A stretch of 64,000 bases of DNA from Acidobacteriota bacterium. Its GTDB lineage: Bacteria > Pseudomonadota > Alphaproteobacteria > Caulobacterales > Hyphomonadaceae. The notes beneath the pieces are model-generated. The model searched no databases. It was not told the DNA's origin and saw nothing but the letters and a program-made list of their open reading frames with translations. The stretch spans positions 434,001 to 498,000 of the forward strand of contig JADJRB010000002.1 of assembly GCA_016712445.1 (NCBI GenBank), written 5' to 3'. Below are positions 45,067 through 52,665 of this stretch, in pieces. The position numbers and the translations under genes were made by a program. The stretch's first letter is position 1; every line of letters begins with the position of its first letter.

Positions 45067-46249
45067 CACCGCCCTTCAGTTCTTCATCACTCCCCGCTTC
45101 CGGCTCGCTCTTCATCAGTGTACCAATGCCCGCTATCGCGCGGCCGACGAAGCCGAGCTTCTTGACGTCTGCTTCGGCAATGACCGGCGCCGAGACGGGC
45201 TCCTGCCCGTCCAGCGTCACGACGAAACGGCCGACGACGTCCCCCTTCTTGACCGGCGCCTTGACCGTCTTGTCGAGGACGAGTTCTGCCTTGGCCTTCG
45301 TGAAAGCCGCCTTGTGGCCAACCACCTTCACCGGCTCGGCCAGCGAAACCGGCACGGTCGTATGCTCGCCCATCCATACGCTGACTTCAGGCAAAGACAC
45401 GGTTTCAGGGCCAATCGTCTTCAGTTCGAAGCTCTGGATCGCAACCCGCATCAGACGCTCGGCTTCCTGAGCCCGCGCCGCCATAGTCGGCAGTCCGTTG
45501 ATCACGATCGTGCGGCGCACGCCGTCGCGCACAGCCGATGCGGTCAGGCCGTAGCCGGACGATTCAAGGTGGCCGGTCTTCAGGCCATCGGCCCCCGCCA
45601 CTTCAAGCAGGGGGTTGCGGTTCACCTGCGTGTATTCGCGCCAAGTGTACGATGGCAGCGAATACCAGGGATAGTATTGCGGGTATTTGTCGATCGTCAT
45701 CTTGGCGAGCTTGGCGAGATCGATCGCCGAAACCACATGCCCTTCGCCCTCGAGACCGGTCGCGTTGACGAAGTTGACCGATGCCAGGCCAAGCTCGTGC
45801 GCGATCTGCGTCATGCGCGCCGCGAACGCCGGCTCCGAACCGGAAATGCCTTCGGCCAGCACGATGCAGGCATCGTTGCCGGACATGGTAATGACGCCGT
45901 GTAGCAGTTCCTCGACCGTTGGGGTGTCTTTCGGTTTCAGGCCCATCGTCGACGTGCCGGACGGAAATCCGCCCCGGCGCCAGGCGTCTTCACTGACGGT
46001 GAACTTGTCGGTCAGCGAGATCTCGCCGCGCTCAATCAGTTCGAAAACGGTGAACGCCGTCATCATCTTGGTCATCGACGCCGGCGTCATCAGCTCATCG
46101 CCGCGCTTCGAATACAGGATCTGGCCCGTCTCATGGTCCATGATCACGGCATACTCGGCGGGCGTATCGATCAATTGCGCTGAAGCGCTCATCGCCGCCC
46201 CAAGGCCAACCGCTGCCACCGCCGAAATGATCCCACGCCAGAAATTCAC
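45059..46249 (-). CDS. dacA: D-alanyl-D-alanine carboxypeptidase (DacA/PBP5 type)
   Basis: Trims peptidoglycan pentapeptides in the periplasm. It has 396 residues with a signal peptide ending at SASAQ (about residue 25). Catalytic motifs: SMTK in MTPASMTKMMTAFT near residue 58, SGN in TMSGNDACIVLAEG near residue 121, and KTG in GLKTGHLESSGYG near residue 225. A C-terminal beta-rich PBP5_C domain follows. It precedes tmk with overlap, the rlpA-dacA-tmk-holB order of many alphaproteobacteria. Confidence 0.95.
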   Translation of the reverse strand: MNFWRGIISAVAAVGLGAAMSASAQLIDTPAEYAVIMDHETGQILYSKRGDELMTPASMTKMMTAFTVFELIERGEISLTDKFTVSEDAWRRGGFPSGTSTMGLKPKDTPTVEELLHGVITMSGNDACIVLAEGISGSEPAFAARMTQIAHELGLASVNFVNATGLEGEGHVVSAIDLAKLAKMTIDKYPQYYPWYSLPSYTWREYTQVNRNPLLEVAGADGLKTGHLESSGYGLTASAVRDGVRRTIVINGLPTMAARAQEAERLMRVAIQSFELKTIGPETVSLPEVSVWMGEHTTVPVSLAEPVKVVGHKAAFTKAKAELVLDKTVKAPVKKGDVVGRFVVTLDGQEPVSAPVIAEADVKKLGFVGRAIAGIGTLMKSEPEAGSDEELKGGDE

Positions 46250-46362
46250 GATGTGCGTCTCCCTATTCCGTAATGGCGGCGTGCGAACGCGGCCCCTCTT
46301 CCCGGATATCCGGGAAAAAGGGCCGGTTTGTGGTCAGCGTCAATGGGTTGGCTGCGGGCATT

Positions 46363-47586
46363 CTACTCCGCAGTTACAACCCGTCCGTCGCCCTTGCCTT
46401 CTGCACTCAGGCGGTCACGGAGCTCTTGTGCGTCGGTGCGGCTGGCCAGCGGGCCCACCCGGACGCGGAAGTAGTCGGTGCCATTCACGCGTGCAGGCAC
46501 GATTTCCACAGGCAGGTCGCCTTTCAGGCCGCTGTAGAGCGCCTCGGCGTTGCCGATGTCGGAGAACGACGCCAGCTGCACATACATCGTGCCCGACGGT
46601 GCAGCGGTGACCTTCGCAGCGGCGACCTTGGTGGCTTTTGCTGGCGCGACATCCCAGTCAGCGGGCGGCTCGGGCCATTTTACTTCAGCGCGCGCCTTGG
46701 CAGGCGCCGGCGACCAGGTGGCGCCACCTGCGAGTTCGTCGTCGCCGTAGAGCTCTTGCGACGGCTGCTGCGCCGGCAGGCTGGCTGCAGCGCGCAGCAG
46801 TTTGGGTTCAGCCACAACCGGCGTGCTGATTTCAGCGACGGTCGCCGGAGCGTTGCCGACGAGGCGCATGGTGAGCGCGGCCTTGCCGACCGATTCAAAC
46901 CCCAGTTCGCGGGCAACCTGACGCGAAACCTGAAGCGACGCGCCGTCTTCGAACGGCCCCCGGTCATTTACGCGCACGACCACTTCCCTGCCGTTTGCCG
47001 GGTTCGTCACCGCAACCAGGCTTGGCAGCGGCAGCGACGGATGCGCGGCCGTGAGCGACAGTTGGTCAAAGATTTCGCCATTGGCGGTCGGCAGACCTTC
47101 GAACTCGTCGCCGTAAACAACCGCGACTTCAGTGTTCGCCAGTTTCGGTTGCTGCGAAGCGGCCTTCAGCGCAACCGGTTCCGGCATCGCCGTGGTCACC
47201 ACAGGCCCAAGGCTCGAGGTGCCAATCATTGCAGCGGTTCCCGCGGCGTCGAACGGCACTTTCGATGCAACGAATTGCGGCGCATCGGCGAGGCCCTGCT
47301 CTGCCATCGGCGACAGCACTTTCGGCGTGCTGACGGAAGCCAATTCCATGCGCCCTGCCGGCGCGGAAGCACCGGGATACCGGAACTCGATGCGCTGGCT
47401 CGCTTTGTCGAGCGTGCCGGTCGTCGCAGTCGAACGGCTGGCCGTCGCGGGCGCAGCGGTCGTTTCATTCGCATACACGATCGGCGCTCTCGAACCGGCC
47501 ACAGCCGGAAAAGCTACGCTGGCCAGGACGAAAACGGTCGCAATGGCGGTCAGGTGGCGCTGGGGCCGAGTGTATGCAGACGGCAT
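46363..47586 (-). CDS. rlpA: RlpA-like septal ring protein with SPOR domain
   Basis: Putative lytic transglycosylase or septal factor acting on denuded glycan. It has 407 residues from ATG 47586, with an AGGAG upstream; a TTG three codons earlier is unlikely. Signal peptide to about residue 31 (AFPAVAG). After a long Ala/Pro/Thr-rich linker, the double-psi barrel has GLPTANGEIFDQLSLTAAHP and VVVRVNDRGPFEDG near residues 170-215, keeping the Glu, His and Asp of the active site. The C-terminal SPOR domain (TMYVQLASFSDIGNAEALYS) begins near residue 330. Confidence 0.88.
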   Translation of the reverse strand: MPSAYTRPQRHLTAIATVFVLASVAFPAVAGSRAPIVYANETTAAPATASRSTATTGTLDKASQRIEFRYPGASAPAGRMELASVSTPKVLSPMAEQGLADAPQFVASKVPFDAAGTAAMIGTSSLGPVVTTAMPEPVALKAASQQPKLANTEVAVVYGDEFEGLPTANGEIFDQLSLTAAHPSLPLPSLVAVTNPANGREVVVRVNDRGPFEDGASLQVSRQVARELGFESVGKAALTMRLVGNAPATVAEISTPVVAEPKLLRAAASLPAQQPSQELYGDDELAGGATWSPAPAKARAEVKWPEPPADWDVAPAKATKVAAAKVTAAPSGTMYVQLASFSDIGNAEALYSGLKGDLPVEIVPARVNGTDYFRVRVGPLASRTDAQELRDRLSAEGKGDGRVVTAE

Positions 47587-47803
47587 GAGCCGCAAATCTC
47601 CTCTTTCTGAGAACCCTGATCCGCCTTTCGGGGCGTATCCGGTGGCCTTCTGGCCGTTTCAGAAGCGGGTTTACCATGCAGGTATCGCCACCCGGTTCAG
47701 CCGAACGGAAAGTCCGGCGCACCGCGTTAGGGATTGATTCACCGCCGCGAGGCCGGCGGGGACTTGCCTTCGGCCGCGCCATCCCACAAACAGCGCTCGC
47801 TAC

Positions 47804-47894
<91 letters not shown>

Positions 47895-48044
47895 CTAGAC
47901 AGTAGAGCGCTACCGTCCACTCACTGAATGTATTGATCATATCGCACAATCTTGCACCGCATTGCGCACGCTCGAACTTGATCTGCTGCACATTTTGCTA
48001 CACTTTTCGCTGCACAAAGTCCGCTGAGTGTGACGGAGGCGTAC

Positions 48045-49316
48045 GTGTCGATCGTAAAGCGTGGGGGCACGTTCCAGCTACGCCGCCGGGTGCCGCAGAG
48101 GTATCGCAGCGTGGAGCCGCGTGCGGTGGTCTGGATCAGCCTGCATACCGATTCCGAGACCGTGGCCCGCAGCAAGGCGGACCGCGCCTGGGGTCAGCTG
48201 GTTGAGGCCTGGGAGGCGCGGCTGGCGGGCGACACCGAGGACGCCGAGGCCCGCCACTCGGCTGCGCATGAACTCGCCCGCATCCGGGGCTTCCGCTACC
48301 TGGATGTCGGCCTTGTATCCCGGCTGCCGGTGGACGAACTTGTGGCCCGCGTGGAAGCGATTGGCGCGCGCCGGGCGGCGCCTGGCACCGTAGAGGCGTC
48401 TGCGCTGCTCGGCACGGTCCCAGCGCCGTCCCTGACGCTGGAGAAGGCCCTGGAGCTTTACTGGGGACTTGCCCGGGAGAAGACGCTCGGCAAGAGCGAG
48501 GACCAGCTGAGGCGCTGGAAGAACCCGCGCGTCAAAGCCGTGCGCAACTTCGTGGAGATTGTCGGCAACAAGCCGGTCGAAGCGATAACGCGGGACGACA
48601 TGCTGGACTTCCGCCAGCACTGGCTGGAGCGGATCGAAGCGGGCGAAGTGACGCCCAACTCGGCCAACAAGGATCTCATCCATCTCGGCGACGTGCTGAA
48701 GACGGTGAACACGATGAAGCGGCTCGGCCTCACCTTGCCCCTTGGCGAGCTCTCGTTTCGCGAAGGCGAGACGCGCACCCGCCCGCCGTTCAGCCCGGAG
48801 TGGATCCGGAACAAGTTGCTCGCGCCTGGCGCGCTCTCGGGCCTCAACGATGAGGCGCGCGGGCTCCTGCTCGGCATGGTCAACACCGGCTACCGACCGT
48901 CGGAAGGCGCAGGCCTGACCGCGAGGACCATCCGGCTCGACGCCGCGGTGCCGCATATCGCCATCGAGCCCGAAGGCCGCCAGCTGAAGAGCGCCTATGC
49001 AAAGCGGGTCATCCCGCTGACCGGCGTCTCGCTGGAAGCGTTCAGGGCGTTTCCGGACGGGTTCCCGCGCTACCGGGAGAGCAGCGCGGGGCTGAGCGCG
49101 ACGGTCAACAAGTATCTCAAGTCCAATGGCCTGCTCGAGACACCGGCGCATTCGTTCTACTCTCTGCGCCATGCGTTCGAGGACCGGATGCTGGCAGCAG
49201 GGATAGATGACCGGATCCGGCGCGACCTGTTCGGCCACCGGCTCGACCGCGAACGCTATGGCAAGGGCGCCTCGCTCGATCATGTGGCGCGGCTCGTGCG
49301 CGAGATAGCGCTCTGA
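48045..49316 (+). CDS. Tyrosine recombinase / integrase
   Basis: Site-specific recombinase of the phage integrase family, 423 residues from GTG 48045, which has GGAGG five bases upstream; a GTG at 48030 would add five residues. An N-terminal DUF6538-like/SAM-like DNA-binding part (VSIVKRGGTFQLRRRVPQRY) precedes the catalytic domain. Catalytic residues: Arg in NTGYRPSEGAGL near residue 285, His and Arg in HSFYSLRHAFEDRM near residue 372, His in LFGHRLDRERYG, and Tyr in the same stretch. It reads away from tRNA-Ser, as in islands integrated at tRNA 3' ends. No second copy of the tRNA end was found in the window. Confidence 0.92.
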   Translation: MSIVKRGGTFQLRRRVPQRYRSVEPRAVVWISLHTDSETVARSKADRAWGQLVEAWEARLAGDTEDAEARHSAAHELARIRGFRYLDVGLVSRLPVDELVARVEAIGARRAAPGTVEASALLGTVPAPSLTLEKALELYWGLAREKTLGKSEDQLRRWKNPRVKAVRNFVEIVGNKPVEAITRDDMLDFRQHWLERIEAGEVTPNSANKDLIHLGDVLKTVNTMKRLGLTLPLGELSFREGETRTRPPFSPEWIRNKLLAPGALSGLNDEARGLLLGMVNTGYRPSEGAGLTARTIRLDAAVPHIAIEPEGRQLKSAYAKRVIPLTGVSLEAFRAFPDGFPRYRESSAGLSATVNKYLKSNGLLETPAHSFYSLRHAFEDRMLAAGIDDRIRRDLFGHRLDRERYGKGASLDHVARLVREIAL

Positions 49317-49330
49317 GTGAGGCGCAACGA

Positions 49331-49573
49331 TCATCGCCTCTGCGCAGCGCGCTCGTCAATCACTGACCGCGCAGGCGGAGGCAGCAAACGCCGCGCAGCT
49401 TGAGGCCGCTCTCCGGCAAGATACCGGGCGAGACGTTCCTCACGGTCGGCAAGCGCCGCATGCTCCGCTTCGAGCCGTTCGAGGATCGGCCAGTAGACAT
49501 CGCCCGACAACTCGATCAGCCGGGCGACGATCCGGATGGCGTTCTCGATACGCTGGGCACTGACGGGTCGCAT
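49331..49573 (-). CDS. Small hypothetical protein beside the integrase
   Basis: 80 residues from ATG 49573 (MRPVSAQRIENAIRIVARLI), helical, with ERLEAEHAALADREERLARY suggesting a coiled coil. The open frame continues upstream to 49753 through a large inverted repeat, so the start is uncertain. Convergent with the integrase, 14 bases apart. Function unknown; the context suggests accessory mobile-element cargo. Confidence 0.5.
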   Translation of the reverse strand: MRPVSAQRIENAIRIVARLIELSGDVYWPILERLEAEHAALADREERLARYLAGERPQAARRLLPPPARSVIDERAAQRR

Positions 49574-49672
49574 GGCGCCGAGGATCGCGCAGAAGGCTGC
49601 GGACTGGCTATCGGACCGCAAGCCATTTGCAGCAGGCGCGGGCAACGCCTTGCAAAGCTCCTGGCGGGTGAC

Positions 49673-49751
49673 GCCTGCACGGGCCCTCGTCAAGGGCGCG
49701 CGGGACGCGCGCCGCGAAGCGGCTCTGCCCTTGACGAGGACCCGCGCAGGC
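49673..49751. repeat. Long imperfect inverted repeat
   Basis: Two 25-base arms (49673-49697 and 49727-49751) match in inverted orientation at 23 of 25 positions, around a 29-base GC-rich spacer that contains its own GCGCG/CGCGC pairing. Arms begin GCCTGC and centre on CTCGTCAAGGGC. Too GC-rich and T-poor for an intrinsic terminator. Confidence 0.7.
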
Positions 49752-49766
49752 ATCGAGGCTGGTCAT

Positions 49767-49795
49767 GGCCGAATGGCAGGGCCTGCCATTCGGCC
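49767..49795. repeat. Perfect 14-bp palindrome
   Basis: Arms GGCCGAATGGCAGG (49767-49780) and its exact complement (49782-49795) around a single G. It lies 59 bases beyond the stop of the ribbon-helix-helix gene. No T tract on either side, so a protein-binding or nicking site is as likely as a transcription terminator. Confidence 0.75.
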
Positions 49796-49853
49796 TGGAA
49801 GCAAATCTGTCGTCAAATTTCCGTGCGCTTCGAACTTATCAACTTGAGGCGGC

Positions 49854-50282
49854 TTACTGAGGTTTTGCTTCTTCAGGCTCCGACTGTTCCCAGCGCAGCG
49901 ACTCCTGGACGAGCGACCTGCGCCTGTGGAGCTTCTTTGCGATCTGGTTGATGAAGTGATCAAACCGGCGCTCACCAAGCGCATGCGCGATGTCGCGCTC
50001 GCTTTCCGGAATCGGATCTGTGCGGGTCAGCCAGTAAAGCACAAAATGCCCGGTCGTCTCGACGCCGAGATCTACCGCCCAGAAGAGCTGCCCCAGGCGT
50101 TTCTCGAACCCGTCCATGCGCTCCATCAGCCGGTCCTCCAGCGAGCGATTGCGGTCTGGATCAAGATAGCAGCGCAGGGCCTGTTCCAGGACGTCGGTCT
50201 TGGTCGTCTTCTGCGCGCGTGCGGCGGCCTCGAGCTGTGCAAGCAGCGCGGCATCGAGGCGGAGGTTGACGCGGGGTTTCAT
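49854..50282 (-). CDS. Ribbon-helix-helix (CopG-like) protein of conjugative-element type
   Basis: 142 residues from ATG 50282. N-terminal RHH fold: MKPRVNLRLDAALLAQLEAA followed by AQKTTKTDVLEQALRCYLD. The remainder (LFWAVDLGVETTGHFVLYWL near residue 75, HALGERRFDHFINQIAKKL) is like the CopG-family protein found between traG and trbB in trb-type integrative conjugative elements, although no tra/trb gene is present here. It is probably a remnant or accessory regulator. A small frame of 24 codons ends at its start (ATGA). Confidence 0.65.
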   Translation of the reverse strand: MKPRVNLRLDAALLAQLEAAARAQKTTKTDVLEQALRCYLDPDRNRSLEDRLMERMDGFEKRLGQLFWAVDLGVETTGHFVLYWLTRTDPIPESERDIAHALGERRFDHFINQIAKKLHRRRSLVQESLRWEQSEPEEAKPQ

Positions 50283-51215
50283 CGGGCGGCGCGGGAGGGT
50301 GTTGGAAACACCGTCATCGGATGGTCTTTGGAAGGGGTTTTTTTGGGTGTCATGAGGCGGGCTCCAGCAGCGGCTTGCAATGTGCCGCCGCGGCCGATGC
50401 CTGCCTAGTTGGAGTGTCGGCGATGCGGTGCAACTCTGCGCAATCTTCTGCAGCGAGATACAATTGATGGTGTACGGACGTTTGCGCAGATGCAACAGGT
50501 CCCGCAAAATCCGTGCACCCCAACAGCGTGCAACAGGCACCGAAAAATCGTTGTGCAGACAGGGCGCTACACTAGGGGTGGCGCCAACCCTTTTATCTTG
50601 CCCTATCGGATTCGATGTCTGCAGCTGTCCAACGCTAGCCGAAAAAGACGGGATAAGTTTCAGACATCTCGGGCCTAGATCGCCTCACCTACCCCGAGTT
50701 TTTCGCCGCTTTCAGTGCAGTCCCGCCCCGCTGTCTGCAGTCGGTCGCCAGGCCGCCGCAGGCTTTTGGCGACAGACGGCGCTGGAATGAAAATTACCCC
50801 GAATCAGATGGATTGTCTTTCCGCGAGGCTTAAGGAAAAGACCTACTTCTTAAGCCAACCAACTTGCTTCGAAGTTGACGGCTTCTCGCCACGAATTTCC
50901 GTTCCGGCTAATTGATCTCGTACCCCGAATAACTCGACGAACTAAGGCATGAGCATAGCCCATCTACATTCTCGCACGATGCCTGGTGCAGCTTTCGGTA
51001 ACGACAAATGAGGAGCAGAAAGCAGTCATAGACAGGTTAACTTGCTCGGGCAGGAAGTCGCCGGAAGCGGACGCTTCGGCCGTCGAATGATTCTAATGAG
51101 GATTTCGACTCGCAGCTAACCCCAAAGCCCCGCTCCTCAATCCGAACTGATGTGATTTGTGGCATTAAGCCATCAATTAAGAATCGAACTAAGATGCGAT
51201 CGCACTCGTAGGTGG
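50283..51215. other. Gene-poor spacer in the mobile zone
   Basis: No convincing gene. Short frames of 60-136 codons on the plus strand have no recognisable product. It contains a small GGTGTT-GGA-AACACC hairpin (50298-50312), a T7 run (50337-50343), and three TGCAAC elements (50429, 50491, 50529), two of them extended (TGCAACAGG). Past 50800 it is plainly AT-richer. It looks like decayed mobile DNA. Confidence 0.4.
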
Positions 51216-51377
51216 CTACTTGCGGATCTGAAGCACGAAGTGATCGCCAAATTTATCGACCCACAGGCGGATACTTTCGTGACAAACCTCTATCACGCGC
51301 TCCTGCAGCAGGTACTCCACATTCCGAACCGAGAGCGGAAGTCGAACCCACATGAGCACTTCAAGCTGCATGATCTG
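51216..51377 (-). pseudogene. IS6-family transposase fragment
   Basis: Minus-strand translation gives QIMQLEVLMWVRLPLSVRNV, then EYLLQERVIEVCHESIRLWV and DKFG, ending at a stop at 51216. This corresponds to the N-terminal helix-turn-helix region of IS6/IS26-like transposases (pattern AVWLYxRFxLSxRDVExLLAERG, then SYExxRxW). About 54 codons remain; the DDE core and both IS ends are absent. The recognition is by eye. Confidence 0.5.
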
Positions 51378-51468
51378 CAATAGCGGACAGGGCTTTGGCT
51401 CTTTGCATTTAGGCTAATGGCCCTTCCAGGTCGTCTCTAGGCCAATTCCGCTGACAGCACTTCACCCG

Positions 51469-52215
51469 TCAGCCAGCCACAGAAGATTTCAAATATTTTT
51501 CCCGATTGGCCGACGAATTGCGGCGGGCTTCGTCGATGGCTTGGCGCTCGGAGGCATCGAGCAGAGCTTCTAACAGACGAGAGAAATGGCCGCGCATGGC
51601 CGCGCGCGCAGCGAGCGGATCACGAGCCCTGAGCGCATCCAGGATCGCGGCATGTTCGTTGACCCGATGGGACGCATCTTCATGACACACGGCCGCGTAG
51701 ACTTTTTTCACTGCGTCGATCTCGGTGCGCATGCGCCACAAGGTCTGTAGAAAAAATACGTTCGCCGCATTTCCGGAGGCCTTGGCGATGATGAGATGAA
51801 AATCGCGATCAGCCCCTTCTCCATCGGACGAGTCATGAGGTGCACTTTCCATTCTCTGGATCGTGACTTCAAGTTCTTCCACCTGGGCATCCGTAATCAT
51901 CGAGGCCGCCAATGCTGCACACTCGGATTCAAATAGCAGCCGCGTTTGCGTCAGCTCGAAGGGTGTTACCGAAGGCAAGACCAATCCAATCGCATCGCTG
52001 GAATTTCGGACGTACACGCCCGAGCCGACCTTGATCTCGACACGCCCCAGAGCTTCGAGCGAGATCTCGGCTTCACGGATAACGACCCGGCTCACACCGA
52101 AACGCTCGGCCAGTTCCCGCTCCCCTGGCAGACGCGTTCCGGGCGGATAAGCGCCCGACTCAATCATATCAAGAATGTTGCGCGCAACCGATTGATAGAG
52201 GCGTTTTTCGCTCAT
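51469..52215 (-). CDS. GntR/FadR-family transcriptional regulator of the alginate locus
   Basis: 248 residues. The N-terminal winged helix (about 8-75) includes YPPGTRLPGERELAERFGVS and RVVIREAEISLEALGRVE with the wing KVGSGVYVR. The C-terminal FCD ligand-binding domain (about 95-225) carries DRDFHLIIAKASGN, HRVNEHAAILDALRARDP and MRGHF, giving the His/Asp set that often binds a metal. FadR-type regulators commonly control uronate catabolism, with KDG or a related intermediate as effector. Divergent from the PL6 gene; likely targets are TGGT-N3-ACCA type sites nearby. Confidence 0.87.
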   Translation of the reverse strand: MSEKRLYQSVARNILDMIESGAYPPGTRLPGERELAERFGVSRVVIREAEISLEALGRVEIKVGSGVYVRNSSDAIGLVLPSVTPFELTQTRLLFESECAALAASMITDAQVEELEVTIQRMESAPHDSSDGEGADRDFHLIIAKASGNAANVFFLQTLWRMRTEIDAVKKVYAAVCHEDASHRVNEHAAILDALRARDPLAARAAMRGHFSRLLEALLDASERQAIDEARRNSSANREKYLKSSVAG

Positions 52216-52446
52216 CTGGATCTTTCCGATGTTGTACTGCCGAGTTGGGCCCAGCCGAAGTTCATCTAGCTACACTAGTCGTTCCGGCCCACGAATTCAA
52301 TGGCTTACAAATAGGTCCGTCCAATTGACCCGTCGTTGGGAGATGGACCGGATCGGCCCAACACATTCTGCCGCAATCGCCATGGGTCAACAGTGCACCG
52401 ACAGAAGGTTGGTCCCAACAAACAAATTAGCTTTCCACTTATAAGC

Positions 52447-52466
52447 ACCAATTATTGCCTATTGGT
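52447..52466 (+). promoter_or_regulatory. Candidate operator A (ACCAAT-N8-ATTGGT with TGCCTATTGGT)
   Basis: Inverted repeat ACCAAT (52447-52452) and ATTGGT (52461-52466). The right half forms TGCCTATTGGT, an 11-mer repeated exactly at 60776-60786 after kdgK and, with one extra base, at 60895-60907. Likely target of the adjacent FadR-type regulator. Confidence 0.45.
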
Positions 52467-52534
52467 ATGATGACTTCAGCGTTTTAGTCATCCAATGGGA
52501 AAACTGCGGGCCCATGCTAAAACTTTGAACTCGA

Positions 52535-52554
52535 TAGGACATACTAGGACATAC
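52535..52554 (+). repeat. Tandem decamer TAGGACATAC x2
   Basis: Two perfect copies head to tail, 112 bases before the PL6 start. Possibly an activator site or chance. Confidence 0.4.
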
Positions 52555-52577
52555 TAAGAGGACAAGCCCACACGCAA

Positions 52578-52601
52578 ATTGGTATGTATCATTGGTTGAC
52601 A
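52578..52601 (+). promoter_or_regulatory. Possible -35 region and operator of the lyase operon
   Basis: AATTGGTATG and ATTGGTTGACA flank TATC; TTGACA (52596-52601) is a good sigma-70 -35 element, but the -10 (near 52618) is weak. The receptor promoter also has TGGTTGACA (60924-60932), so the two may be co-controlled. Confidence 0.35.
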
Positions 52602-52665
52602 TTTAGTACGACGCGATTAACGGTCCTCAACAACAAGCTCATTAAGGGCGGCGCTGGAGGAAATC

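Larger units (their letters stand above)
52216..52665. promoter_or_regulatory. Divergent control region between the GntR gene and the lyase operon
   Basis: 450 AT-rich bases without a gene. Near the lyase side it holds an ACCAAT...ATTGGT inverted repeat, a tandem decamer and a TTGACA with TTGGTATG elements beside it. A GGAGG precedes the PL6 start by six bases. Confidence 0.6.

Noticed and set aside
50380..50915. Several 60-136 codon plus frames in the mobile spacer
   Set aside because: No ribosome binding sites or family features; likely chance frames.
51159..51383. 74-codon plus frame
   Set aside because: The opposite strand reads as an IS6 transposase fragment, which explains the open frame.
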